Below, in pieces: positions 20,060-32,079 of a DNA stretch of 64,000 bases; the stretch's first letter is position 1, and every line of letters starts with the position of its first letter. The stretch spans positions 5,704,001 through 5,768,000 of the forward strand of contig CM034107.1 of assembly GCA_019914945.1 (NCBI GenBank), given 5' to 3'. The notes under the pieces are model-generated. The model was not told where the DNA came from. It worked only from the letters and a program-made list of their open reading frames with translations, and made no database searches. Both the position numbers and the translations under genes were made by a program. The DNA is from Typha latifolia (taxonomy: Eukaryota > Streptophyta > Magnoliopsida > Poales > Typhaceae).

Positions 20060-22445
20060 CTCCCATGTCGCCTTATCGGATGGTTGCCAAGCCACTCGAC
20101 TAGAATTAACATCTCTAATCTGGTACCATGTCATCCTCGACACCTAGCAAGTATACAAACTGGCTCTACAATCTCTGTCTCCTCCAATGGCTCCAGTAGA
20201 GCTGATCCAACGACCTCATGATCTCCAATCCGCCCCCTCAGCAATAAAACATATAAGACAAGGTACACTCTCGACCCCTCCGGCAGCTCCAAATATGCAA
20301 CCGAACTAATATGCTCTACGACCCGAAACGAACCAAAGTAGTGATGTGCTAACTTCTGGTTTCGCATCGGACACGCAAGGACACCTGTTGATACGGTTGC
20401 ACCCTCACAAACACCCAACTACCAATGTCAAACTCCTGCTCCCTTTGATGCAATCATAAACTTGCTTCATGCAGTTTTAAGCAAGTTTAAGATGGGCATG
20501 CAACCTCCTCAATGTGGCGTCTCTATCCATCAAAGCTAAGTCCACTTCCGTCGATCCTGCAAATCTCACTAGATCATAAGTGTGTAATATCGGAGCCGTG
20601 CGTCCATACACCACCCCAAATGGAGTCATGCCAATACTGCTATGATAGGCGGTGTTGTAAGACCACTCCACCCACGGTAAGAACTTGAACCATCTTCTCG
20701 GCACAAAGCACTTCAAGTACTTTTCAATGCCTTGATTGACCACCTAAGTTTGGCCATCCATTTATAGATGATAGGTCGAACTGAAGTTCAATCGAGTCTC
20801 TTGCAATCTAAAAAACTTAGTCCAAAAGTCGCTCATATTTTCACGATCACGATCCGAGACAATCGTGCGTGACATGCTATTTAACCTAGCGACATCTCTA
20901 ACAAAAATTTCAGCCACTAATTTGGCTGAAAATGGATGTGACAATGTCAAAAAGTGCGCATACTTGCTCAATCTGTCAACCACCACAAAGATAACAAAAT
21001 AATCACGTAGCAGCAAAAGACCCTCTATGAAATCCATAGAAACGTCTTCCCAAACACGGTCCGATATAGGTAAAGGCTGAAGTAATCTGACCGGTTTCAA
21101 TGTGGTTGCCTTAGCCCTTTGACAGACTTCGCAAGCACAAACAAAACTCATCACATCCCGCCTCAATCCTAGCCACGTGCAACTCTAAGATATCCTCCTA
21201 TAAGTCCTCAAGACACCCTCATGACTAGCCTCTAGAGTTTGGTGGAAGTGCTCCAATAATTTCTACCGCAACCTATCATCTGTGGACACCCGAACGCATG
21301 CGCGGTCCAGCAGCAAACCACCTCAATTCTCTAACTCTAGATGGCGCTACGGATCATTCATCACCTCCTGTAACAATCTCAAAATATCTGGGTCAGATGT
21401 ACTTGCATACCTCAGCTCATCAAGTAAAGAAAAAGTGGGAGAAGAATAGGCTGCGTGGTCTAGTATTTGTAGTCGTTATCTTTGAACCTGCAGAATTTCT
21501 AACCAGCGTTCTAGGTGCAAATCGCCCATCTCGGTTGCCCCAACTTATTTTTGCTGCCATCTTGAGAGCTTTATATTTTTGCTCCATCCTCACGGCCTTC
21601 TCAAAGGCCTCCTTAAGAGTAGTAGGACAAAGAGCATGAACATCTGCCTAAATCTCATCCCGCAGTCATGAAATAAATGTGCTCATTAATGTAGGTTCGG
21701 GCCAAGGTTGCTCACAACGACTACTAACTCTTTCAAACCCAGCTTGGTACTCCAATACGGTCGTCCTTTGAAACATCTTGCTTAATGTGGCAGCAAAATC
21801 TTCATATGTCGCTGTCTCAAATCTGCGTGTAATCCTTCTACAAAAATCAACCCATCCGATAAATCCTCCACCACGAATAACCGATCTATACCAATGCAAT
21901 GCCGTTCCTTGGAGGTGAAAGTTTTCCATCTGGACCTTTGCATCTTTCATTGTACCTTGACAATCAATATATTGTTCAAGTTGAAACAACCAATCCGTTG
22001 GATCACCGCCTTGGAATTTTTAGAAATCCAAGCGTGCAGTTCTCCCCGAATAGCATTGTCGGGTTCGCGAAAGATTTTTAGTTCAGGTCTAAACATTTGT
22101 GCAAGTTGATCCCCTTCTCTAAATCAAATCCGATCGTCATCTAGGAGATGATGAATCAAATCAGTTCGTCACATATTCTTAGAAATCATTGTGATCCTTT
22201 TGAATTGAATCAACTCTATGCATCAATGTATGGAACATGTCCCTAAGTTCATCCATATTCGCACTCATGGACGTTGGTTGACTCGGTCCTGCTGTGGTCG
22301 CTCCAAAGGAATCAACCTCATGGTTAGGGCCATCGTGGATTGAGTCTTCCCTTATCGGTGTGCTCTCCATAGGTCTCCTTATTGATATCATATTCCTTAT
22401 TTCTACCATTAATGGAGGTCTGAGGTTCGCCTGCTTTGATACCAA
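20060..22445 (-). pseudogene. A-2 gag-integrase, with protease, RT and RNase H deleted
   Basis: On the minus strand: gag N-terminus 22445-22179; gag core 21989-21666 (LEQYIDCQGTMKDAKVQ, ALHWYRS); then gag linker to about 21460. The sequence then jumps directly to integrase: 21166-20762 (CEVCQRAKATT, DRVWEDVSMDFIEGL, IVSDRD), 20743-20477 and the C-terminal piece 20418-20131. Compared with A-1, about 2.1 kb between positions equivalent to 13560 and 11430 is missing; the junction is near 21450. Confidence 0.88.
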
Positions 22446-22485
22446 TGATAGGCTCTGATACCAAATTGATAAGATCTCAAACCAA
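22434..22485 (-). other. Iterated primer-binding-site-like leader of A-2
   Basis: On plus: TTTGATACCAATGATA, GGCTCTGATACCAAATTGATA, then AGATCTCAAACCAAAGATA. These are three imperfect copies of the primer site with its flank, directly before the LTR. Similar iterations are at 19391-19424 and 24858-24912. Confidence 0.6.
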
Positions 22486-22907
22486 AGATAGGCTACGCAA
22501 CGATTCCTTCAAGATCTGGATGTATTACAGGAGTTAGTCCGCATAACCATGGAAAAATATTCTTCAAATATTTTTCGGTAGTCATAAAATTACAAAACCA
22601 AGTATATTAGATCCATAACTTCCTAATCTACAACTTTTATATTTATGCCCTTCGAAGATTCGAACTGATACTAGGACAAAAACATGGAATAACGTAGGTG
22701 ATGGTAGTGGTGACGGGTGGAGTAGATGTTAGGGTTATGGATAGGAATAGAGGTAAAGGTGGATGGTGGATGTGATTAATGGATATAGACGAAGGAAACG
22801 AAGTGGTCAAGATCCCAAAGAAGAGGGGTGGCTTGCTAGTCGAGGGAGATTAGAAGTTAGAAGAAATCTTGCCAATGATAGAGGTGAAAGGATGGTGAAG
22901 AGGGAGG

Positions 22908-23859
22908 ATGATACGATTCGGACTTCACCGACGTCATCTCGAGCATGGATTCACTTTAGGAGTGTTTTTATTTCATGTTTTAGTGTTTAATTTCCATTAA
23001 AATAAATTTTCTGTAAGTCGCGTTCGAACGCGGGTGGAGTGAGTTCGAACGCGGTTTGTGAACGGGGTTGTGAACGTGGTGAAGAGAATGTACTGTGCGT
23101 TCGAACACAGTGCGTTCGAATGCACTGTGAACGCCTGCATCGCGTTCGCAAATACCGACAGGCGCGTTCGATTGCGCGTTCAAACGCCTGCATCGCGTTT
23201 GCAAATCCAGAAGAGCGAACTCGGTGCGTTCGAACGCGGTCGGGTGAGTTCGAACGCGGTCGACGAAAATTGTGTTTTTAGGGTTAATTCGAATTGTTGG
23301 TTAGCCTATAAAAGGATGTGGTAGGCAACCAAATTGATTATTGATTATTGAGGTTGAGTTTTGCCTTGCCTCCTTCGTCTTCTTCGCTCCCGTTCTCTCA
23401 ATCCCCGGCGACGCCGCTTCTAACTTCCTCGTCCGGCTAATCACCCTAGTCCCTTAGGGGTGGCCCTCTTCTCCCCCTTCGTCCAATCTATCCCACACTT
23501 GCCCTAATCCTTCCATCAACCACAACCCTTCCACCATCACTTTTCACCGGTGCCACCACATTAACGTCGGTCCTCAACCAACCATCATTATCTAGGATCT
23601 CGTGCCTCCATCCACGAATCCAAAACAGAGCATCCTGATGTTCGTCCACTAAACGGACGGTATCTCGAGATCCACAACTCTGATTCGCCTGAAACTTGAT
23701 TTGTTGGAAAGCTCTTTTCTAGGGAGACAACATAGCAAAATTTCACATCGATCCAACGGCGGATATTTCGGGATCTTATTTCAAAGTTCTGTGCCAGATC
23801 TAGTCCAGATCAAGAATTGGAAGAGATCGACCCTTTACCAAAAAGGCGTGATCGTATCA
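22908..23859 (+). mobile_element. Solo LTR of family B (952 bp)
   Basis: The TSD GAGGA is perfect at 22903-22907 and 23860-23864. The LTR starts TGATACGATT and ends ATCGTATCA with no internal region, i.e. recombination between two LTRs removed the rest. It is the most complete B promoter in the window: palindrome sites from about 23018 to 23270, then TATAAAA at 23307-23313. Confidence 0.93.
23018..23313 (+). promoter_or_regulatory. LTR B promoter: GTTCGAACGC array plus TATA box
   Basis: At least eight sites of GCGTTCGAACGC or one- to two-base variants lie between 23018 and 23270. TATAAAA at 23307-23313 follows 40 bp later. Beyond the TATA box the leader starts about TTGAGTTTTGCC. Confidence 0.6.
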
Positions 23860-24304
23860 GAGGAGGGAGATTAGGGTAGATAGATGATAGAGAGGCAAAA
23901 AATCAATATTCCAATAGCATAATAAAGTTGGCTGCCATCCACATATTTATAGAGGGTAGCCAACAAGTCCTAACATAAATGTAACCCTAATTCTAGAAGA
24001 TTCCCGCCGATTCTGTTCCAATGCGCCTGATCGTATTCGAATGCGCCTGATCATATTCGAATGCGCCCAATCGCGTTCGAATGCACAAAAGACGTTCTCT
24101 GTATGTGTGAATACGATGCAGGTGTTCGAACTCCCATATTTGAATGCACAATATGCATTATCTATTCTTGTGAACCGATAACAGGCATTTGCAAGGGTAT
24201 TCGAACGCGACCCCACTTGTGTTCGAACGCGACTTACATCAAATTTTATTGTAATCAAAATAAACAACTAATGCAATAAGAAAAGATTCTAACTAAATGT
24301 ATCA

Positions 24305-24815
24305 GTCCATCACCATCTCCGAATGGACCAACATCATCCTCTAAGTGCTAATCCTCCTCATCAACGAAGTGCACCGGTGCCTCACGCCTCTCGGGTTCCA
24401 CCACTGTCGGTCTTGGGTTTTGTATCAAAGGTGGGGGATGATGTGTAGGCATAAGTAAAAGAGGATCATTGACACTAACATGTCACACCTCGGCCTGTGG
24501 GGTATCGGTTCAGTGTGGTCCCACCGCTAGTCCTTCTTGAGGCACCGATCTTCATCGAGGAGATGACGAAGTCGATCGGTTCATGACATATTCTTTTAAA
24601 GCATTATGATCATTCTGCATTGTGTCAACTCTATGCAGCAATGTTTGGAACATGCCCATAAGTTTATCCACCAAGCCCATATTCACACCCATAGACGTTG
24701 GTTGACTCGCTCCTGCCGTGGTCGCTCGAAAGGAATCAGCCTCACGGTTAGGATTATCGTGGGTTGAGTCTTCCCTTACCGATGTGCTCTCCATTAGTCT
24801 CTTTTTCGACGTCAT
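24305..24815 (-). pseudogene. A-3 gag fragment
   Basis: Reading minus from 24815 it gives a gag N-terminus closely similar to A-1 (14756) and A-2 (22445), with shared blocks ATTAGASQPTSMGVNMGL and HNALKEYVMNRS. At its lower end the polypurine-tract sequence (GTCCATCAC) is fused to gag, so all of pol was deleted. Confidence 0.85.
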
Positions 24816-24912
24816 CTTCCTTGTTTCAACCAGTAATAGAGGTATGAGATTCGTTTGGCTCTAATACTAATGATAAGTCCTACAGTACCAAATTGATAGT
24901 CTTTGAGACCAA

Positions 24913-26180
24913 CGATAAGGCTACGGTTGTCCTACAAGATATGGATTTATTGTAGGAAATAGTCCATGCAATTGAGGAAAAATATTTACTAAATATTCTT
25001 CAGTAGTCAGAAAATTACGAAACTAAGTAGAATAGATCTATAACTCCCTGATCTATGTTTTTTGTATTTATGCCCTTCGTAGATTCGAACTGCAACTAGG
25101 ATGAAAATACAATATATTGAGAATGATAGTGGTGGTGATGGGTAGAGTGGATGTTAGGGTTATGGATGATAATAGAGATGAGGGTGGATGGGTGATGTCG
25201 TTTAAGTGATTAAGACGTAGGTGAAGAAGTGGTCGAGATCCCAAAGAAGAGGGAGGACTCGACAAACGAGGGAGATTAGAAGTTAGGAGAGATCTTACTA
25301 ACGATAGAGGTGGTCGATTCATGAATAGGGAGGAGGGAGATTAGGGTAGAGAGAATAGAGAAGATATGAGGCAAGAAATCAAAAATCCAATAGTATAATA
25401 ATTTTGGTTGCCATCCACAACTTTATAGAAAATATTCGTCAAATATTCTTTAGTAGTCATAAAATTATGAAACTAAGTGTATTAGATCCATAACTCCCTT
25501 ATCTACAATTTTCGTATTTATGCCCTTCGCATATTCAAACTGCAACTGAGACAAAAATATGAAAGAATGAGGGTGATGGTGGTGGTGACGGGTCTAGTGG
25601 ATGTTAGGGTTATTGATGATTATGGAAATGAAGGTGGATGGTGAATGTGGTTAAGGGATATAGACAAAGGGGGAGAAGTGGTCGAGATCCCAAAGAAGTG
25701 GGAGGACTCGACACACGAGGGAGATTAGAAGTTAGGAGAGACTTTGCCAATGGTAGAGGTGGTAGGTTGGTGAAGAAAGAGGAAGGAGAGAGAATAGAGA
25801 GAAGATAGGAGGCAAGAAATTAATAATCCAATAGCATATTGAATTTGGCTGTCATCCGCACATTTATAGAGGCTAGCCAAAAGCCCTAATAATAATAAGT
25901 AAACCTAATCCTAGTGCAATCCTGCCGATCGCGTTCGAAAGCGCCCGATCGCGTTCGAACGCACATCTCTGTATGTGCGAACGCGATGCAAGCATTCGAA
26001 CGCGGCGTTCGAACGCGCTCGACCGCATTGGAACGCACTTTTCGCGTCCTCTGTATTTGCGAACTTGATGCAGGCATTCGAACGCGACCCCTCCTGCGTT
26101 CGAACGCGACCTACAGGAATTTTTTTTTAATGAAAATAAACAACGAATACAATAAGAAAAGATCATAACTAAATGTATCA
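24913..26180 (-). repeat. A-type LTR with partial tandem duplication (5' LTR of A-3)
   Basis: The first 521 bp (24913-25433) run normally to the TATA region (ACTTTATAGA). The sequence then restarts at AATATTCGTCAAATATTC, equivalent to about 24977, and continues to the LTR end at 26180 (TGTATCA). About 450 bp is thus present twice, giving an LTR of 1268 bp instead of about 860. Confidence 0.8.
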
Positions 26181-27485
26181 CATTTATTTCGGATGAGTAT
26201 AGGTGATGGTAAGTGCACCCAATGTCAAACATGTTGAGTAGTCATCATGCGGGTATATAGAGTTAGCATGCATTTGGTCGGACCTTGCTAACCAATATAT
26301 CTATGTATATGAATTACTATTTTAATGATGTTTCGCTATTTAGATATTCATGCACTTTTCGTGTTGGTGTACTTATATCCATGTTATTCTACTAATGATG
26401 TTACAAACCAGATCTAGATCGATCTGGACGTAAGAAAATTATAAAAGTTTAGGTGGTGGTAGCCTCAAGTTAGGGTTCTAATGGTTTTTGTTTCATCTAA
26501 GTTAGAGATCGGGATGAAATGATATAAATAAAATAGTAGAAGAATGTCACAATGGGATAGATTGGTAAATATCCGACATTGCGGCAATCGTCGGAGGGTG
26601 GCAGATGGTCAAAAGTGGTAGTGGACGGCCGTAAGATAGGGTGGCTATGGGTTAGAGGTAGAATTAGGATTTCTAACTTAGATATACTCCTAGAAAAAAT
26701 AAATGGCTATGATTAACTTATTTATACTCCTAGATTATCTTAGTCTTACTCCTAAGATAAACTCAAGACTAAAATAATTTTTTAATGCTTGGATGTTAGA
26801 TGAATAAATAAAGAAGTCCAACCCCTCTATATATAGAGGTTAGGTACAATGAGTCATACTCGAACTTAGACTTAAAAGTTTATACACTCGAACTAGGATT
26901 TGCCTTAGAGGTTTACTTGACTTAATTGAATTTGTATTAGTGGCTTACATGACTTAATTAAATTTGTCTTAGTGGCTTACATAACTTAACTAGACTTATC
27001 TTAAGAGCTTATATAAGAGATAAATATAAATCAATTAAAAGAAATAAATTTGATCCATCGAGCGCAATGTCCTCATGATGCCATCCAATCTAACCCAATT
27101 TGTATCAAACGATAGTGTCACTTACTGAGGATTAAAGTCATCTATATTTGACAAATTGTGGCAGATTGACTCTTATCATGATTGGAGCTCAATAGCAATT
27201 TCATTTAGTAGGTCGTTAGGCTAATTTTATTTTCTTATGATATATATTTGTAATAGTTTTTTTTCCTTTATTATATCTTTCTTTCAATATGTACTCTTGT
27301 ATTTGAAGAACTCTACCCATATTGTTGTATTATAGATAGATTTGTCACAACCCATGGAGCATTTTTTCGTTTTCACTATTTTGGTATTATCTGATATTGC
27401 TAACCCTCCTAGCCTCTGCATTAACCTCATGTGAGGACAACCTCACATGGAAGGCACATGGCAAGTTGAAGATGTTTCAACAAGG
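26181..27485. other. Intergenic, no gene seen
   Basis: The sequence is AT-rich. A stretch at 26880-27010 repeats the theme CTTA(G/C)(T/A)GGCTTACATGACTTAA three times. CTCTATATATAGAG is a short palindrome at about 26825. I see no coding similarity. Confidence 0.45.
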
Positions 27486-27490
27486 GATTA

Positions 27491-28359
27491 TGAAAAACCC
27501 CTAGACACAAGTATGTATCTAAATACTAGGCAATGATATCACTCGTTCGCTTGAGTAAAAGTCCGTAGAAATATTAAGAACGAAAGCAGAGATGAACGCT
27601 AAGATTTTAACGTGGAAAAACCCAAACGGGAAAAAACCACGGATTCAAACTCGGATCAAAACCAATCACTAGAATAGTAGCAGTTACAATACTGACTCAC
27701 AAAACAACCCGTCGATCCAAACGACTTTGTTCTTCTCAATCTCGCTCGCTAGAACCCACGATTCACTACTTCTCGTGATTGAAGTCCAACCTCAGTAACC
27801 CTCAAGATTGATCTTTCGTCTAGATAACCCTTAAGATGAAAGATTAACTTTTTAATGATGAGTGGAACCTTGTTAGTTGAAGAACCGATGTAGCCTCAAG
27901 AAGTCTCCTTCAATAATGCTTCTTCAACCACCCTAGAGATAGGGCATCACAATCCTTATATATGATCTCCAAGATAGGGCCAAATCCAAGTCTTTTCCGT
28001 ACTCATGAAAGTTCAATTTTATCAAACTTCGTTGGTGCGTTCGAACGCGGCCCGAGTGCGTTCGAACGACATGACTTGATCTCAGGTGCGTTCGAATAGA
28101 CCCGAGTGCGTTCGAACGCGACAACTTAAATTCTTCAGGTTGTGTTCGAACGCATTTGTGAACGCGGCTCTCGGTCTGTGTGAACGCAGTACCCGCGTTC
28201 GAACGCGTTTGTGAACACGATGTGAACTCAACGACTTTTGTCCAATAATCTTGCAATTCTTCAAACGAGAGATATTCTAGACTTGTGTAAAGCTCATATA
28301 CATGAAAAAATATATTTAGAATATTTTGTACACAATTGCCAACAAATAAAAACCTAACA
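27491..28359 (-). repeat. 3' LTR of D (869 bp)
   Basis: It is 106 bp shorter than the 5' LTR, exactly two 53-bp units of the palindrome-containing tandem repeat. TATA box TATATAA at 27962-27956 (minus); GTTCGAACGC-type sites from 28210 to 28037. Confidence 0.92.
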
Positions 28360-28692
28360 ATCTCCCCCTTTGGCAATTTGTGACAAAACACCTAGGTTAC
28401 AAGATATTACAAAGACTTCAAATTAAGTAATCAACAAGTCTAGAATATTTTGCACATCAATCCCTGCAAATAAACATATACCAATCCAAGATCAAGTGAA
28501 AATAACTTGAAATGAATAAACAATCCAAACACAAGTTATCAATGGAGCATAAGTTCAAAAGTACTTAAGCAGACAAAGTTCACAATTACTCCAAGCAAAG
28601 TTATAAGCAAGGTTATAAAGACTCTAATAAATTCCCCCTGTTCCCATACTCCCCCTACACACTTAGACACCTAGACACTCTCCCCCCTTTTT
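28360..28692 (-). other. Cluster of polypurine tracts of D
   Basis: On the minus strand AAAGGGGGAGAT abuts the 3' LTR (28371-28360). Further copies are GGGGGAAT at about 28638-28631, AGGGGGAGT at 28657-28648 and AAAAAGGGGGGAGAG at 28692-28678. Another (AAGGGGGAGTT) is at about 28876 just inside the extra ORF. Repeated tracts here are a known Sirevirus trait. Confidence 0.75.
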
Positions 28693-28727
28693 GATACAAA
28701 TGCTAAAGACTAAGAACTCGGAGGAAA

Positions 28728-29759
28728 CTAACGATGAAGAATCGTCAACACAGAGTCAAGTACAGTCCCCTGACGAGCTTGTTCAGCTCGTAAATCATTC
28801 ACTGTCGAATGGAGATCTTGCACTTGAGTACTATGCTGATCGAAACGGTCAGAGTACTGTGGTAACTCCCCCTTAGTGTGAGATGTGTCACTATCAGAGC
28901 TATCATCAGAACTGTCGAGGTACGATGAACGACCAGCGGCGGAAGAGGGCGGCTTGAGAGGAGACGACTGGTCGTGAGCTTGACTCCGCTTAAGAGTAAT
29001 CCGATCCAATGATTTGTGCGAAGTAAGGGAAGGTTCCGAAGCATCCACACGCACCCCACTCTGAGTGCACAAATTTGTAATAAAGATGCCAAACAGTAAC
29101 CCCTCACGAGGTGTTTCTTTCTGTGCAGTTGTGAGTATTGAATCATAGATCACCGCAGCCAAATCAACCGAGACTCCAGATAACATTGCATGAAGAAGGA
29201 ATGCACGATCCAGACTAATACTTGAATGGCGAGTCTTGGGGGTGACATTGTACAGACAAAATAGGTGAAGCATGCGAGCCACGGACGTCAGCTTCGCATG
29301 CGGCATCATGTTTCCCTTCCAACGTTCCCCTTTGATCAGTACAGTGCCAGCATATACATCGACATCTAGAAGTGGCGCAGACGTTGGATACTAGAACTCA
29401 CCATCAGGAAGACGAAGCTCAGCGCGAATAACATCTGAGTCCAGGTATACAGACACCCCACAAATAGTAGAACGTATACAGCGGTCTAAAACCGTGGCAT
29501 TACTAAAAAATTCCCGAACAACTTCCACGTAAGTAGTCCCGCTCATCCCACACACCGATAACCATCCTCGCTTAGTAAATATCTGTTCTATCCCCAAAGA
29601 AGAAAAATCAAAAATGACCACAAGTCGTTCACAGATAATAGGACGGGTGCCAAAATTATGTTTGTAACGCCCCGCAGCCATAGATGTTGAAAACTTGGGA
29701 GCCGAAGTAGGTGAGGAAGGCGGCCTAGGTTTCTTGGAAATTGTAGCTTTTCTAGGCAT
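28728..29759 (-). pseudogene. Extra ORF of D downstream of pol (343 codons, one stop)
   Basis: ATG at 29759; one in-frame TAG at 29393-29391; same frame to the stop at 28728. The N-terminus is basic and Pro/Ser-rich (KKPRPPSSPTSAP). A central part with RGWLSVCGMSG and VEVVREFFSNA resembles the domain of plant transposon-associated ORFs (PF20167-like). An acidic Ser/Asp stretch (SSDDSSDSD) follows, then a C-terminal heptad-like helix (LHSTVNDLRAEQARQ). There is no signal peptide or membrane segment, so an envelope role is not supported, although the place is that of the Sirevirus envelope-like gene. The role is unknown. Confidence 0.6.
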
Positions 29760-30265
29760 GATTGAGAAAGAAAAACAAGATGCAAAGATAGCAAGAAATA
29801 AAAAAAAATCTAAGAAATCATGAAGGCCCTAAATGAAATCCATCATCCACTTGAAAACGCTAAGTTATCACGTTCAATCACACAAGAAACATCAAGATAG
29901 TAACTTTAACGTGCTCAAAACTCGAAAATGCAAGAAATCAATCGAGATCAAGAGACTTAATTGAATAAAAAAATAGGAAAATTGATGGATGATCATACCT
30001 CGCAAAAGTGAAGAAAAACTAAGAAATTCGACCGAAAGATGCTAGATCCGGAGGAGAACGACCCTTTAAAAGGGTTTGTAGTGAGAAATTTGATAAAAAA
30101 TACCAAGATATTGAAGATTTGAGAGGGAGAAAAAGAAGGGTTTCTAGGGTTTGGAAGATGGAAGATGAAAACCCTTGGGTTCGGACACAATATATAAAGA
30201 ATCCTTGAGTGCGTTCGAACGCACCAGTCTACGCGTTCGAATTCAAAATTTTGCGTTCGAATGCC
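29760..30265 (-). promoter_or_regulatory. Putative internal promoter and 5' leader with intron, upstream of the extra ORF of D
   Basis: Read on the minus strand. Three palindrome sites come first (30264-30253, 30243-30233 and the perfect GCGTTCGAACGC at 30222-30211). Then a TATA box (TTTATATA, 30198-30191), then AAACCCTAGAAACCC (30152-30138), a telo-box-like motif common in plant 5' leaders. CTCCCTCTCAAATC-type leader follows, then a possible donor GCGAG|GTATGATC near 30002 and a possible acceptor TTTCTTAG near 29812, and the ATG at 29759. Confidence 0.5.
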
Positions 30266-31208
30266 CCTTTTTTTTAAAATAAAAAAATCTAAGAAAAAAA
30301 TCAAAAAATCTTTTTGGAGATGCACCTCTAAACATTCAAAATAGATTCAAGACATAGAATATGACAATCGAATGAAATAAGTCATACACAGATCAATCAA
30401 ATCACCAAAAACATATTATAATTAATTCTAATGCATCACTCAAAATTAAATTAATCTCGATTGATCATAACAATATACATATGCAAGGTGAGCATAGATA
30501 CAACACACTAGTCAAACCGACTTAGTATTTAACTTTGCACTTTTCGACTTATTCTCCATAACCGAATAGGAATTTTTCTTGTATTATTTTTTTTTTATAC
30601 ATAAACCATATAGGTGCAATGATGGCTTTCACACATGAGTAGGTAGCCCTTTTCTTGTAGTACATATCAAACAATGTGCAATAAGATATTCACAAACATA
30701 AAAAAAATTATTTAATTTGCAAGCAATGTACTGAGTCAAACTGGACTCTAAATAAGATGGCTTTTACACAAACTCATTGTACTCCTTTTTATTGATATTT
30801 AATGAACATATTTGTGATGACTAAGCATGAGGTCAAACTGTGCAAATCAACGTCAATAGTGAGCTATTTAAAAAAAATTTCATGATGTCATGCTCACTTA
30901 AGATTATACACACGTTATGAGTGCATTAAATTTAGTTTAATTATCATAGAAGTCGAGAGAGTGAACAATCAGAAATGATATAATATACTGCAGGATGACA
31001 GAATTGACTATCATAACTCATAATCAAGAGAAAAATCATATTTATATGCCAAGAGTATATTATTGAATCTAGGAGTGCATCAAATTTTTTTTTCTGACAA
31101 AAACTCTTGACAAATCTGAAACTAAAACCAAAAAAAAGTTCAGAGTAAAGAAAACCTAAAATGAAACGAAAAAAAATAAAAAAAAAATACAAACCAAACA
31201 AAAAAAAA
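30266..31208. other. AT-rich spacer of D between RNase H and the extra ORF
   Basis: This contains runs of A on plus and no plausible gene. The minus ORF at 31222-30944 is Phe-rich and is probably the tail of RNase H read in another frame. Confidence 0.5.
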
Positions 31209-31995
31209 TCAATCCAAAGCACAAATCCCTAAAGAAGTACGAACATACTCAAATCTCTGTAAATCCAAAGGTTTTGTAAATAGATCACCCAACTGTTTCT
31301 CCGTCTCAACATGTTCTAGTGCTATTATTTTGTCTTCAACTAACTCGCGTATAAAATGATGTCGGATATCAATATGCTTTGTACGCGAGTATTGAACATG
31401 ATTTTTTGAAATATTAATAGCACTCATGTTGTCACAATAAAGCACCATAGTATCTTGTTCAATGCTGTAATCTTTGACCATCTGTTTCATCCATAGTAAC
31501 TGAGAACAATAACTTCCCGCTGCAATGTACTCGGCCTCCGCAGTAGATAAAGATATCGAGTTTTGTTTCTTACTGTGCCAAGTAACCAAATTGTTTCCAA
31601 TATAAAAACATCCACCTGAGGTACTTTTTCTATCATCACATGAACCTGCCCAACCAGATACCTAAGTCAACTGTGCCACCGACATATTTTATAATACGTT
31701 TCACAGCAAACAAATGTGTCTTCTTAGGTTCAGACTGAAACCTATCACACACACCAACACTAAATGCAATGTCTGGTCTACTAGCAGTTAAGTACAAAAG
31801 ACTACCAATCATGCTCCTATATAGTGTCTGATCAACACTTTTTCCTGAAATATCCTTACCTAGTTTGGTAGTTGTACTCATAGGAGTTCTAGCATGTTTT
31901 GCATTTTCTAAACCGAATTTAGTCACAAGATCCTTAGCATACTTAGTTTGAGCGATAAATATCCCTCTTTCCAACTGAGTAATTTGAAGTCCCAA
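31209..31995 (-). pseudogene. D RT C-terminus and RNase H
   Basis: 31995-31636 has LGLQITQLERGIFIAQ, KYAKDLVTKFGLE and SLLYLTASRPDIAF, the end of copia RT. 31589-31209 has the RNase H block (VTWHSKKQNSISLSTAEAEY, LYCDNMSAINISKN, KHIDIRHHFIRE, LGDLFTKPLD). A gap and frame change between them remove a short part around 31600-31640. Confidence 0.88.
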
Positions 31996-32079
31996 AAGAA
32001 CTTCAACTCACCCGTCATGCTCATCTCAAAATAACTATGCATAAGATCTGCAAACTCCTTAGCTTTGAGTCCCAAAACC

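Larger units (their letters stand above)
22486..24304 (-). repeat. A-type LTR (5' LTR of A-2), split by a solo B LTR
   Basis: The parts are 22486-22907 and 23860-24304; without the insert and one TSD copy it is about 862 bp, matching A-1 LTRs. On the right it runs into GTCCATCAC fused to gag sequence, so the same LTR also serves as left LTR of the A-3 fragment. Confidence 0.85.

Noticed and set aside
23018..23270. Array as canonical heat-shock elements (GAAnnTTC)
   Set aside because: TTC and GAA are adjacent (no 2-nt gap) or 4 nt apart (GAACGCGTTC), so the consensus spacing is not met.
28728..29759. Extra ORF of D as an envelope glycoprotein
   Set aside because: Position fits, but there is no signal peptide or membrane segment.
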